Under the pieces are notes generated by a model. That model was not told where the DNA came from. It made no database searches and was given only the letters and a program-made list of their open reading frames with translations. Of a DNA stretch of 64,000 nt, positions 7,072 through 15,660 are shown piece by piece (positions within the stretch are counted from its first letter, which is position 1; the number at the start of each line of letters is the position of its first letter). The stretch is from RYN-428 sp035551995 (GTDB lineage: Bacteria > Planctomycetota > Phycisphaerae > Tepidisphaerales > Tepidisphaeraceae), in the NCBI GenBank assembly GCA_035551995.1, contig DASZME010000005.1:1-64000 (forward strand). Reading direction: 5' to 3'. Position numbers and translations under genes: made by a program.

Positions 7072-9234
7072 ATGAAAAATCGATCTGCACATAACCGGCC
7101 GGCTTCGCGCGACGCCAACCGCGATTCCAAGGCGCCGAGCCGTCCCGCTGCGCCCGCCGCCGGACCGATCGTCGGCGCCCTCGAGTGGTTTCGGCCCGGC
7201 GAACACGATCGCGTCGATCGCGTTCTGAACGACCTGGCGACGCTGGGAATCAAAGAGCTTCGGACCGGCGTTTCCTGGGCAGACTGGCATACGCCCGAAG
7301 GCGAAGCATGGTACGCCTGGCTATTCCCGCAACTGGCCCGGCGGGTGAACGTGCTTCCCTGCTTCCTTTATACGCCGCCAAGCTGGGGCATCGCGCCAAA
7401 AACATCGTCGCCTCCGGTCGATCCGCACGCTTATGCCGATTTCCTCGATCTGATGATCACCCGTTTCGGCAAACACTTCGAATGGGTGGAGCTTTGGAAC
7501 GAACCGAATAATCTCCGCGCCTGGGACGTTACGCTCGATCCCTACTGGTTCAACTTCAGCACGATGATCGGCGCCGCCGCCTATTGGGCGCGCCAGCGCG
7601 GAAAGAAAGTCGCGCTCGGCGGAATGAATCCGATCGACCCAAACTGGCTCAAACTGATGGGGGACCGGCGGCTGCTGCCGTTGATCGACGCCGTGGGGAT
7701 ACATGGGTTTCCCGCGCCCGCCGAATCATCCTGGGAAGGTTGGGAGCAGCCCATTCGCCGCGTCAGAGACGTGTTAAACGAATTTGATTCGCCGGCGCAG
7801 GTCTGGATCACCGAGACCGGTTACTCCACCTGGCGCCACGACGAGCGCCGGCAACTGACCGCGTTCGTCGACGCGCTGAGCGCGCCGGTCGAGCGGGTCT
7901 ATTGGTATGCCGTCGATGATCTTGATCCAACGCTTCCGACCGTGGACGGTTTTCATTCCGACGAGCGGGAATATCACTTTGGCTTGAAGCGCGCCGACAG
8001 CGCCCAAAAACTTCTTTACCGTCTGTGGGCCGAAGGCGGCATACAAGCCGTGCGCGACAACTATTGGCTGGGCAAATCAGCCCACGTCGTCGGCCGGGAC
8101 AAGCCGGTTCTGATCACCGGCGGATGCGGATTCATCGGGTCCAACCTGGCACATCGCGTCCTCTCCAGCGGGCGGCCGGTGCTTCTTTTCGACAACCTTT
8201 CCCGCCCCGGCGTGGAAAAAAATCTTGCGTGGCTGCATAAGACCCATGGAGACTTGATGCGGATCGAGGCGGCGGACGTTCAGGACCCGCACGTGTTGCG
8301 CCGCGCCGTCAGTCGCGCAAGCCAGGTCTTTCATTTCGCGGCACAGGTCGCCGTAACGACAAGCCTGATAAACGCCGTGCAGGATTTCGAGGTGAACGCG
8401 CGCGGCACGCTCAATTTATTGGAAGCCATGCGTGCCCAGGACGATCCGCCGCCCCTTGTTTTTACGTCCACCAATAAAGTGTACGGCGGACTTCCCGACG
8501 TCAAGCTGCGCCTGCTCGACGGCCGGTATCAGCCGGAAGACCGGTCGATTCGCGATAACGGGATCAGCGAAGCCCGTCCCCTTGATTTCCACAGCCCGTA
8601 CGGCTGTTCCAAAGGGGCGGCCGATCAGTATGTCATCGACTATGCGCGCACCTTCGGCCTTCCCGCCGTCGTTTTCCGAATGAGCTGCATCTATGGGCCG
8701 CACCAGCTTGGAAATGAAGATCAGGGATGGGTCGCTCATTTTCTGATCCGCGCCCTGAAAGGAGAGCCGATCACTCTTTATGGCGACGGAAAACAGGTAC
8801 GGGATATCTTGTATGTCGATGATCTGGTGGATGCCTTTTTGCTCGCGCAAGCGGAGATGCCGCGCGTCGCCGGTCAGGCGTTCAACATCGGCGGCGGGCC
8901 GGAGAACACCATCAGTCTGCTCGACCTGCTCGACTTCATCGAAAAAGTTCACGGCCGGCGCCCGGAGCTTCGAACCGGCGCCTGGCGGCCGGGGGATCAG
9001 CGCTATTACGTTTCGGATACCGGCAAGATGCGAGCGACGACCGGTTGGTCGCCGAAGGTGAGCGCCAGGGCAGGGATTCGGCATCTGTATGACTGGCTGC
9101 GGGAAAACGCCATGAAACGGCCATCGCCGCGCCCATCGCGCCGGCCGCGCCCAAACCCCTGGACGGCCGATCAAAAAAACATCGCTTTGGAAAATCCGGA
9201 CATCGCGGCCGACGGGCGAAAGGTGGGCCTGTGA
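7072..9234 (+). CDS. Fusion of clan GH-A glycoside hydrolase and NAD-dependent epimerase
   Basis: The 720-residue protein joins two enzyme domains. Residues about 35-325 form a TIM-barrel glycosidase with the acid/base glutamate in LWNEPNN (E144) and the nucleophile glutamate in WITETGYST (E248), as in GH39/GH5-like retaining enzymes. Residues about 344-690 form an extended SDR with TGGCGFIG, the active-site tyrosine in SPYGCSK and strong resemblance to CDP-paratose 2-epimerase-like proteins (FTSTNKVYG, FRMSCIYGPHQ). The C-terminal tail is Arg/Pro-rich. The ATG at 7072 follows GAGGGTGGAG; longer readings of this frame overlap the upstream gene and are not supported. No signal peptide is seen, so the glycosidase domain is probably cytoplasmic. 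Confidence 0.9.
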   Translation: MKNRSAHNRPASRDANRDSKAPSRPAAPAAGPIVGALEWFRPGEHDRVDRVLNDLATLGIKELRTGVSWADWHTPEGEAWYAWLFPQLARRVNVLPCFLYTPPSWGIAPKTSSPPVDPHAYADFLDLMITRFGKHFEWVELWNEPNNLRAWDVTLDPYWFNFSTMIGAAAYWARQRGKKVALGGMNPIDPNWLKLMGDRRLLPLIDAVGIHGFPAPAESSWEGWEQPIRRVRDVLNEFDSPAQVWITETGYSTWRHDERRQLTAFVDALSAPVERVYWYAVDDLDPTLPTVDGFHSDEREYHFGLKRADSAQKLLYRLWAEGGIQAVRDNYWLGKSAHVVGRDKPVLITGGCGFIGSNLAHRVLSSGRPVLLFDNLSRPGVEKNLAWLHKTHGDLMRIEAADVQDPHVLRRAVSRASQVFHFAAQVAVTTSLINAVQDFEVNARGTLNLLEAMRAQDDPPPLVFTSTNKVYGGLPDVKLRLLDGRYQPEDRSIRDNGISEARPLDFHSPYGCSKGAADQYVIDYARTFGLPAVVFRMSCIYGPHQLGNEDQGWVAHFLIRALKGEPITLYGDGKQVRDILYVDDLVDAFLLAQAEMPRVAGQAFNIGGGPENTISLLDLLDFIEKVHGRRPELRTGAWRPGDQRYYVSDTGKMRATTGWSPKVSARAGIRHLYDWLRENAMKRPSPRPSRRPRPNPWTADQKNIALENPDIAADGRKVGL

Positions 9235-10235
9235 CACAGCTTCTTACGCCGCACGTCGGCGCCCCCGTGCAACCGACGACAATGCAGGCCGCCGTTATCG
9301 CCGCGCCGGGAAAAGTGGAACTGCGCGACACGCCGCTGCCCATGCCGCGGAGCGTCGAGGTGCGCGTGCGGCTTGAAGGGACCGGCGTCTGTGCGTCCAA
9401 CATTCCGCCGTGGGAGGGACGCGAATGGTTCCGCTATCCAATGGAGCCGGGCCAGCTGGGCCACGAGGCCTGGGGAATCGTCGACGCGATCGGCGCCGGC
9501 GTGATTCATTTCGCGCCCGGCGACCGGGTGGCCCTCCTTTCCGAACGAGCCTATGCGGAATATGACGTCGCGCCGGAATCGAAAATGATTCACCTTCCCG
9601 ATTCATTGGCGAATCAACCCTTTCCCGCCGAGCCGCTGGGGTGCGCCATGAACATCTTCCGTCGCTGTGCCGTCAAGTCCGGGCAGATGGTGGCGATCGT
9701 CGGCATCGGTTTTCTGGGCGCGATCCTGACCACCCTATGCAAGCAGGCCGGCGCGACGGTCATCGCGATTTCCAGGCGCGAATCGTCCCTTGCGACGGCC
9801 CGCTCCATGGGAGCCGACGAAACGATCCCGATGCTCGATCACTGCCGGATCATCGAGCAGGTTCGCCTCCTCACGGCAGGACATTTCTGCGACGTCGTGA
9901 TCGAAGCCGTGGGAAAACAATGGCCGTTGGACCTGTCGGCCGACCTCACGCGCGAGGGCGGCAGGCTCGTCGTCGCCGGCTATCACCAGGACGGACTTCG
10001 GCAAGTCAACATGCAACTATGGAATTGGCGCGGGTTCGATATTGTCAGCGCCCACGAACGCGATCCCACGGTTTACGCGACTGGAATGAAATCGGCGGTC
10101 GATGCCGTGGTGTCCGGTGCGCTCGACCCGGCCCCGCTCTACACGCACATTTTTCCGCTCGATCGGCTGGACGAGGCGCTGGACATGACACGCGCGCGCC
10201 CGGAAGGATTCATGAAGGCGCTGGTAACGATGTGA
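9231..10235 (+). CDS. Zinc-type alcohol dehydrogenase-like oxidoreductase (MDR family)
   Basis: This 334-residue medium-chain dehydrogenase has the catalytic zinc ligands C54 (GVCASN) and H78-E79 (GHEAWG), and a Rossmann motif GIGFLG at 158-163. The four-cysteine structural zinc lobe found in many alcohol dehydrogenases is absent. The GTG start overlaps the stop of the upstream fusion gene by 4 bases (GTGA), so the two are translationally coupled. In this setting it may oxidise or reduce a sugar or polyol in the glycoconjugate pathway; the substrate is unknown. Confidence 0.85.
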   Translation: MTQLLTPHVGAPVQPTTMQAAVIAAPGKVELRDTPLPMPRSVEVRVRLEGTGVCASNIPPWEGREWFRYPMEPGQLGHEAWGIVDAIGAGVIHFAPGDRVALLSERAYAEYDVAPESKMIHLPDSLANQPFPAEPLGCAMNIFRRCAVKSGQMVAIVGIGFLGAILTTLCKQAGATVIAISRRESSLATARSMGADETIPMLDHCRIIEQVRLLTAGHFCDVVIEAVGKQWPLDLSADLTREGGRLVVAGYHQDGLRQVNMQLWNWRGFDIVSAHERDPTVYATGMKSAVDAVVSGALDPAPLYTHIFPLDRLDEALDMTRARPEGFMKALVTM

Positions 10236-10245
10236 CCGGATTCTC

Positions 10246-11358
10246 ATGACAAAAGTAATCATGACCACGGACGCCGTCGGCGGCATATGGACATATGCCC
10301 TCGATCTTTGCCGCGCGCTCGCATGCCAGGACGTGGAAATAATCCTCGCGACCATGGGCCCGGCGCCGACTTCCGCCCAGCGCGCCGAAGTTGGGGCCAT
10401 GCTAAACGTAACCTTGCATGAAAGTAGTTTCCGCCTCGAATGGATGCCCGAGCCGTGGGACGACGTGCGGCGAGCCGGGCAATGGCTGCTCGACCTGGAG
10501 CGGTCGGAGGCGCCCGACATCATTCACCTCAACGGTTACGCGCATGGTTCGCTCCCGTGGAACGCGCCCACGCTGATCGCCGCTCATTCCTGCGTTTTAT
10601 CCTGGTGGCAGGCGGTCAAGGGGAAGCCGGCGCCGAGTGAATGGGCAATCTATCGACGGATGGTCGAGTCGGGGCTCCGCTCGGCCGACCTGGTCATTGC
10701 GCCGTCTTACGCGATGTTGAACGCGCTTGAGCGCCATTACTGCCGTCTCCGGCGGACGCGCGTCATCTACAATGGCCGAAGCGCATCGCTCTACCGCAGC
10801 GGAGCGAAGAAGCCGTATGTGCTCTCCGCCGGCCGGCTATGGGATGAGGCCAAGAACATCGTCGCGCTCGATCGAATCGCGCGCCGCATCGCGTGGCCGG
10901 TGCGGGTGGCGGGACAGACGGCGGCGCCGGACGGCGTGTCAATTGTCGGTGAACACGTTCAACTTCTTGGGAAGCTTGATACGACCGATCTTGCCGAAGA
11001 AATGTCCCATGCGTCCATCTACGCGTTGCCGGCTCGCTACGAGCCGTTTGGGCTTTCGGCACTTGAAGCGGCTCACAGCGGATGCGCCCTGGTACTGGGC
11101 GACATTGACAGTCTGCGCGAAGTCTGGGGCGACGCGGCCATCTTCGCCTCCCCCGACGACGAAGGGGCCATGATCGGCGCGATCAATCTACTTATTTCAA
11201 ATAGCGATCTGCGCCGTGAAATGAGCCTGCGCGCCGCGGCACGCGCCCAGCGCTACAGCCTGGCCCAGTTGGGACAACATTACCGCGACGCCTACGACGA
11301 TATCCGCCACTCAATAGTTGAGTATGCGGCAACGCCGGCCGGCGGCGAAAAAGGATGA
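10246..11358 (+). CDS. GT4-family (GT-B) glycosyltransferase
   Basis: The 370-residue protein has the two-domain GT-B layout. An N-terminal acceptor half (AVGGIWTYALDLCRAL) is followed by a C-terminal nucleotide-sugar half starting near VLSAGRLWDEAKN. The E-x7-E-type donor-binding motif is present in RYEPFGLSALEAA, typical of GT4 retaining transferases. It lies 10 bases after the dehydrogenase and 3 bases before the first CgeB-like gene. The role is probably transfer of one sugar to the cluster's product in the cytoplasm. Donor and acceptor are not deducible. Confidence 0.88.
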   Translation: MTKVIMTTDAVGGIWTYALDLCRALACQDVEIILATMGPAPTSAQRAEVGAMLNVTLHESSFRLEWMPEPWDDVRRAGQWLLDLERSEAPDIIHLNGYAHGSLPWNAPTLIAAHSCVLSWWQAVKGKPAPSEWAIYRRMVESGLRSADLVIAPSYAMLNALERHYCRLRRTRVIYNGRSASLYRSGAKKPYVLSAGRLWDEAKNIVALDRIARRIAWPVRVAGQTAAPDGVSIVGEHVQLLGKLDTTDLAEEMSHASIYALPARYEPFGLSALEAAHSGCALVLGDIDSLREVWGDAAIFASPDDEGAMIGAINLLISNSDLRREMSLRAAARAQRYSLAQLGQHYRDAYDDIRHSIVEYAATPAGGEKG

Positions 11359-11361
11359 TGC

Positions 11362-12567
11362 ATGCGAATTCGACTGTTCTATCACTCGCTCCTGTCGGAC
11401 TGGAACCACGGCAACGCCCATTTTTTGCGCGGCATCGTCGGCGAACTGATGGCGCGCGGCCATGACGTTCGAGTCTATGAGCCACACGACGGCTGGAGCT
11501 ATCAGAGTCTGCGCCAGGAATATGGCGAACGCCCATTCGCTGAGTTTCGGGCGGTCTATCCGGGACAAGAGAGCGTTCGCTATAAGCTCGACGAATTCGA
11601 TCTGGACGAAGCGCTGGACGGCGCCGACCTTGTAATCGTTCACGAGTGGAATAAACACGAATTGGTGCGACGGATCGGCCAGCATAGGAACCGTCGCCGC
11701 GACTATCGTCTTCTGTTTCACGACACGCATCATCGCGCCGTGACCGACCCCGCGGCGATGGAGGCCTACGACCTGTCGCATTATGACGGAGTGCTGGCGT
11801 ACGGAAATGTGCTGCGCGACCTGTACCTCCAGCGCGGATGGACCGGCCGCGCCTGGACCTGGCATGAGGCCGCGGACACGCGCGTCTTTCGGCCGGCGGA
11901 GGTAACCGCGGAAACGGGCGACCTGATATGGATCGGCAACTGGGGCGACGAAGAACGCACCGCAGAACTGCACGAATACCTCCTCGATCCCGTCAAAGCG
12001 CTTGGCCTTCGCGCTCGGCTGCATGGCGTGCGTTACCCCGATCATGCCCGGCGGGCGCTGGCCGATTCGGGAATCGAGTACGCCGGCTGGCTCGCCAATT
12101 TCAAGGCGCCCGCGGCTTTTGCCGGCTTCAAAGTGACCGTTCACGTGCCGCGCCGGCCGTACGTGGAGGCATTGCCAGGTATCCCGACGATCCGCGTCTT
12201 CGAGGCGCTGGCGTGTGGGATTCCGCTGGTCTGCTCGCCGTGGAAGGACGTCGAAGGGTTGTTTGCGCCCGGCAGCGATTATCTCCTCGCCCGCGACGGC
12301 GCGGAAATGACCGCGCACCTGCGGATGATTTTCCAGGATTCGGCGGCAGCCGCGGAATTGTCCGCACATGGATTGCAAACGATTCTGTCGCGCCACACGT
12401 GCGGACACCGGGTAGCCGAGCTGCTCAGCATCGATGGCGCGCTGGAGCGCGGCGCACGCCACAACGCGGGCGCTCCACCCCTGTCTCCACCGGCAAAAAA
12501 CCCACCTGGCGTCGGCACGCCTCTAAGCCAGGCCACCACCGTCGGCGCCATGGAGGACCGTACATGA
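11362..12567 (+). CDS. CgeB-like glycosyltransferase, copy 1
   Basis: This 401-residue protein resembles the CgeB family, GT-B-like proteins named after a Bacillus spore-coat maturation gene. The N-terminus has YHSLLSDWNHGNAHFLRG and the C-terminal half has IWIGNWGDEER and the donor-side signature IRVFEALACGIPLV. The last about 35 residues are Pro/Ala-rich and probably disordered. The gene ends in ATGA, overlapping the next CgeB-like gene by 4 bases. It is the first of three consecutive, clearly diverged homologues, which suggests three separate glycosyl-transfer steps rather than recent duplication. Confidence 0.8.
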   Translation: MRIRLFYHSLLSDWNHGNAHFLRGIVGELMARGHDVRVYEPHDGWSYQSLRQEYGERPFAEFRAVYPGQESVRYKLDEFDLDEALDGADLVIVHEWNKHELVRRIGQHRNRRRDYRLLFHDTHHRAVTDPAAMEAYDLSHYDGVLAYGNVLRDLYLQRGWTGRAWTWHEAADTRVFRPAEVTAETGDLIWIGNWGDEERTAELHEYLLDPVKALGLRARLHGVRYPDHARRALADSGIEYAGWLANFKAPAAFAGFKVTVHVPRRPYVEALPGIPTIRVFEALACGIPLVCSPWKDVEGLFAPGSDYLLARDGAEMTAHLRMIFQDSAAAAELSAHGLQTILSRHTCGHRVAELLSIDGALERGARHNAGAPPLSPPAKNPPGVGTPLSQATTVGAMEDRT

Positions 12568-13655
12568 ATCACGGAATGAACATCGCCTTCTTCGGTTCCA
12601 GCCTGGTTTCGGCCTATTGGAACGGGGCGGCAACCTACTATCGCGGCCTCATTCGCGCCCTGCACGCACGCGGCCACCACGTCACTTTCTACGAACCCGA
12701 CGCCTATAGTCGCCAGCAACATCGCGATATTCCCGATCCGCACTGGGCGACGGATATCGTCTACTCCGTAAACGGGGAGGACCACGTGCGGCGCTGCCTC
12801 GACCAGGCCGCCGCGGCGGATCTGATCGTCAAAGCCAGCGGCGTCGGCGTGTTCGACACGCTCCTTGAAGAAGCGGTTCTCGATCTGAAAACATCCAATA
12901 CCCTGATCGCGTTTTGGGATGTCGATGCTCCGGCAACTCTCGATCGAGTGCAGGCGAATGCCGCCGATCCGTTCCTTCCGCTAATCCGGCGATACGACAT
13001 CGTATTCACCTATGGCGGCGGAAACCCGGTCATCCGCGCCTATGAATCATTGGGCGCGCGGCAATGCGTGCCGATCTATAACGCGGTTGATCCGTCGATC
13101 CATCACCGGGCCATCACCGATTCCCGCTTTGCCGGCGACCTTGGATTTCTCGGCAATCGCATGCCCGACCGCGAGACGCGCGTAGAAGAATTCTTTCTGG
13201 CGCCGGCGCGGCTTCTGCCCGGCCACCGTTTTTTGATCGGTGGAAACGGCTGGAAGGAGCGCGCGCTACCGTCCAACGTGACGAACGTCGGCCATGTCTT
13301 CACCCGCGATCACAATGCCTTTAACTGCACACCGCTGGCCATGCTGAATGTAAATCGCCAGAGCATGGCTCGGTACGGATTCTCGCCGGCGACGCGCGTG
13401 TTCGAGGCCGCCGGCGCGGGCGCCTGCACGATCACCGATTCCTTCGAGGGCGTGGAAATGTTTTTCGAACCCGGCGCCGAGATCCTGGTCGCACGCAACG
13501 GCGAGGAAGTCGCGGAGTGCCTTAAATCACTGACTTCCAAAAAAGCCCACGCGATCGGAGACGCGGCGCTGTGCCGCGCCCTGGCCGAACATACGTACGA
13601 GCAACGGGCCGAGAAGGTCGAAGAAGCGCTCGGCATTATCCCCGCAGCAAGGTAG
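12564..13655 (+). CDS. CgeB-like glycosyltransferase, copy 2
   Basis: The ATG at 12564 overlaps the previous stop (ATGA) and is preceded by GGAGGA at 12552-12557; longer readings of the frame lie inside the upstream gene. The 363-residue protein begins IAFFGSSLVSAYWNGAATYY and keeps the CgeB pattern of an N-terminal sugar-acceptor half, a middle segment LGFLGNRMPDRE, and the C-terminal ATRVFEAAGAGACTITD followed by FFEPGAEILVARN. It is closer in design to copy 3 than to copy 1. The reaction is inferred only from family and context. Confidence 0.8.
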   Translation: MNHGMNIAFFGSSLVSAYWNGAATYYRGLIRALHARGHHVTFYEPDAYSRQQHRDIPDPHWATDIVYSVNGEDHVRRCLDQAAAADLIVKASGVGVFDTLLEEAVLDLKTSNTLIAFWDVDAPATLDRVQANAADPFLPLIRRYDIVFTYGGGNPVIRAYESLGARQCVPIYNAVDPSIHHRAITDSRFAGDLGFLGNRMPDRETRVEEFFLAPARLLPGHRFLIGGNGWKERALPSNVTNVGHVFTRDHNAFNCTPLAMLNVNRQSMARYGFSPATRVFEAAGAGACTITDSFEGVEMFFEPGAEILVARNGEEVAECLKSLTSKKAHAIGDAALCRALAEHTYEQRAEKVEEALGIIPAAR

Positions 13656-13660
13656 CGACT

Positions 13661-14800
13661 ATGAAACTCGCCGAAAACCACCTCGTAAGCGATGACCTAC
13701 CCGCGCGTCGCCCGTTGCGGCTGGTGTTCATCGGCCTGTCGATCACGTCGTCATGGGGAAATGGGCATGCGACGACATATCGCGGCCTCGTTCGGGAACT
13801 GGTCCATCGCGGACACGACGTGCTGTTCCTCGAGCATGACAAGCCGTGGTATGCGTCGAACCGAGACCTTCCCGTTCCTCCTTTCGGACAAACCAGACTC
13901 TATGAGAGCTTCGACGACTTGACGCATCGTTTTGCCGGCGATGTCGCTGAAGCCGACGCGGTGATCGTCGGCTCATACGTTCCCCATGGCGTCGCAGTCG
14001 GAGAGTGGGTGACGCGCACGGCCGGTAGTTTGACCGCGTTCTATGATATCGATACGCCAGTGACGCTCGCCAAGCTCGAGCGCGGAGACACCGAATATCT
14101 CTCCCGCGAACTTATCCCGCGATACGACCTGTACCTCTCTTTCACCGGCGGTCCGACGCTGCGGCGGCTGGAGCACACTTTCGGCGCCCGGCGAGCCGAA
14201 CCTCTTTATTGCTCGGTTGATCCCACACTTTACTTTCCTGAAACACGCCAGCCTACATGGGACCTTGGCTACCTGGGAACATATAGTCCGGACCGGCAGC
14301 CGACGCTTAACCATTTGCTGCTCGAGTCGGCGCGGCAATGGGAAAATGGACGTTTTACAGTGGCCGGCCCTCAATATCCCGACTCGATTCGATGGCCCGC
14401 AAACGTTAAGCGCATATCTCATCTCCCCCCGGCGGAACATCGTGCGTTTTACTGCTCTCAGCGGTTTACATTAAACGTAACCCGCGCCGACATGATTCAC
14501 GCCGGATACTCCCCCAGCGTGCGACTTTTTGAGGCTGCCGCCTGTGGCGTGCCGATCATCTCCGACGCCTGGGATGGCTTAGAATCTTTTTTTGAAATCG
14601 GCAAGGAGATCCTTGTGGCGCGCAGCACGGAGGACGCGCTGCTGATGCTTAAGGAGATCGACGACGATACGCGCCGCTGGATTGGCCGTCGAGCTTGCGA
14701 GCGCGTGCTGGCAAGCCATACCGCCGCCCATCGAGCGGCCGAACTGGAAAGCTATCTATTCGACATACTACCGACCGAAACGGAGGTCAACACGCAATGA
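13661..14800 (+). CDS. CgeB-like glycosyltransferase, copy 3
   Basis: The 379-residue protein starts at an ATG 5 bases after the previous stop. Motifs parallel those of copy 2: IGLSITSSWGNGHATTYRG near the N-terminus, LGYLGTYSPDRQP in the middle and SVRLFEAAACGVPIISD at the C-terminal donor site, followed by FFEIGKEILVAR. The 3' part is a little richer in A and T than the neighbouring genes. It overlaps the methyltransferase start by 4 bases (ATGA), so both are translated together. Confidence 0.8.
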   Translation: MKLAENHLVSDDLPARRPLRLVFIGLSITSSWGNGHATTYRGLVRELVHRGHDVLFLEHDKPWYASNRDLPVPPFGQTRLYESFDDLTHRFAGDVAEADAVIVGSYVPHGVAVGEWVTRTAGSLTAFYDIDTPVTLAKLERGDTEYLSRELIPRYDLYLSFTGGPTLRRLEHTFGARRAEPLYCSVDPTLYFPETRQPTWDLGYLGTYSPDRQPTLNHLLLESARQWENGRFTVAGPQYPDSIRWPANVKRISHLPPAEHRAFYCSQRFTLNVTRADMIHAGYSPSVRLFEAAACGVPIISDAWDGLESFFEIGKEILVARSTEDALLMLKEIDDDTRRWIGRRACERVLASHTAAHRAAELESYLFDILPTETEVNTQ

Positions 14801-15591
14801 GTAGTCTAACGATGATGCCTCCCGGACAATTCGCCGCGGAGATTGGGGCGCTGGCTCCCTGGTTTCACAACCTTCATCTGCCCGACGGTTCGCAAACCTG
14901 CCCGGAACACTGGCTGGGCGATTTCCCCTCATTCAAGTGGGAACAGCTCGCGCCGCATCTACCACAGGATTTAACGGGTTTGTCCTGTTTGGATATCGGC
15001 TGCAACGCCGGCTTTTACAGTTTTGAGCTTGCTCGGCGCGGCGCGACCGTGCTGGGGATCGACGTGGACCTGCACTATCTTCGCCAGGCCCAATGGGCGG
15101 CGGAAAAATTCGATCTTTCCGATCGTGTTCGGTTCAAACAGATGCAGGTTTATGATTTGGCTCATTCACAGGAACGGTTCGACATCGTATTGTTTATGGG
15201 CGTTCTCTACCATCTTCGCTATCCAATGCTTGGGTTGGATATCGTCTGTCAGAAGGTAGATAGACTGCTGGTATTCCAGACGATGACCATGCCGGGGGAA
15301 GCGGTATTCGACGAGACGTACGGCCGCGGCTTTGAAGATCGGGAACTGCTTTCGGCGCCGGGCTGGCCGAAGATGGCGTTTCTTGAGCATCATTTTTCCG
15401 GTGATCCGACGAACTGGTGGGCGCCGAACCATTCCGCCGTAGAGGCGATGATGCGCTCGGCTGGAATGAGCGTCACCGCCCGGCCGGGACATGAGATTTA
15501 TCTTTGCGAGCCTGATCCGTCACATCCTTCGAGCGTTTCGACGTGGAACGCGGGCGAATTTAAATCGGCGGTCGGGAAGCCTTGGAAATAG
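14797..15591 (+). CDS. SAM-dependent methyltransferase, CmoB-like
   Basis: The 264-residue class I methyltransferase has motif I in CLDIGCNAGFYSFELARRG and the acidic residue at the end of strand 2 in GIDVD. The N-terminal PPGQFAAEIGALAPWFHN and the segment FMGVLYHLRYP resemble the tRNA wobble-uridine enzyme CmoB and a related family found beside glycosyltransferase clusters (remembered as TIGR04290; not checked). The context argues for methylation of the glycoconjugate or its aglycone rather than tRNA. The ATG at 14797 sits in an ATGA overlap. It is followed by a 69-base gap, the longest in the operon. Confidence 0.85.
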   Translation: MSSLTMMPPGQFAAEIGALAPWFHNLHLPDGSQTCPEHWLGDFPSFKWEQLAPHLPQDLTGLSCLDIGCNAGFYSFELARRGATVLGIDVDLHYLRQAQWAAEKFDLSDRVRFKQMQVYDLAHSQERFDIVLFMGVLYHLRYPMLGLDIVCQKVDRLLVFQTMTMPGEAVFDETYGRGFEDRELLSAPGWPKMAFLEHHFSGDPTNWWAPNHSAVEAMMRSAGMSVTARPGHEIYLCEPDPSHPSSVSTWNAGEFKSAVGKPWK

Positions 15592-15660
15592 AGCGTCGGG
15601 GGGAGTGCCGTCTTCAGTACTTTCGCGTCAATTCGTCTTAATCCAATTTACGGAACCATC

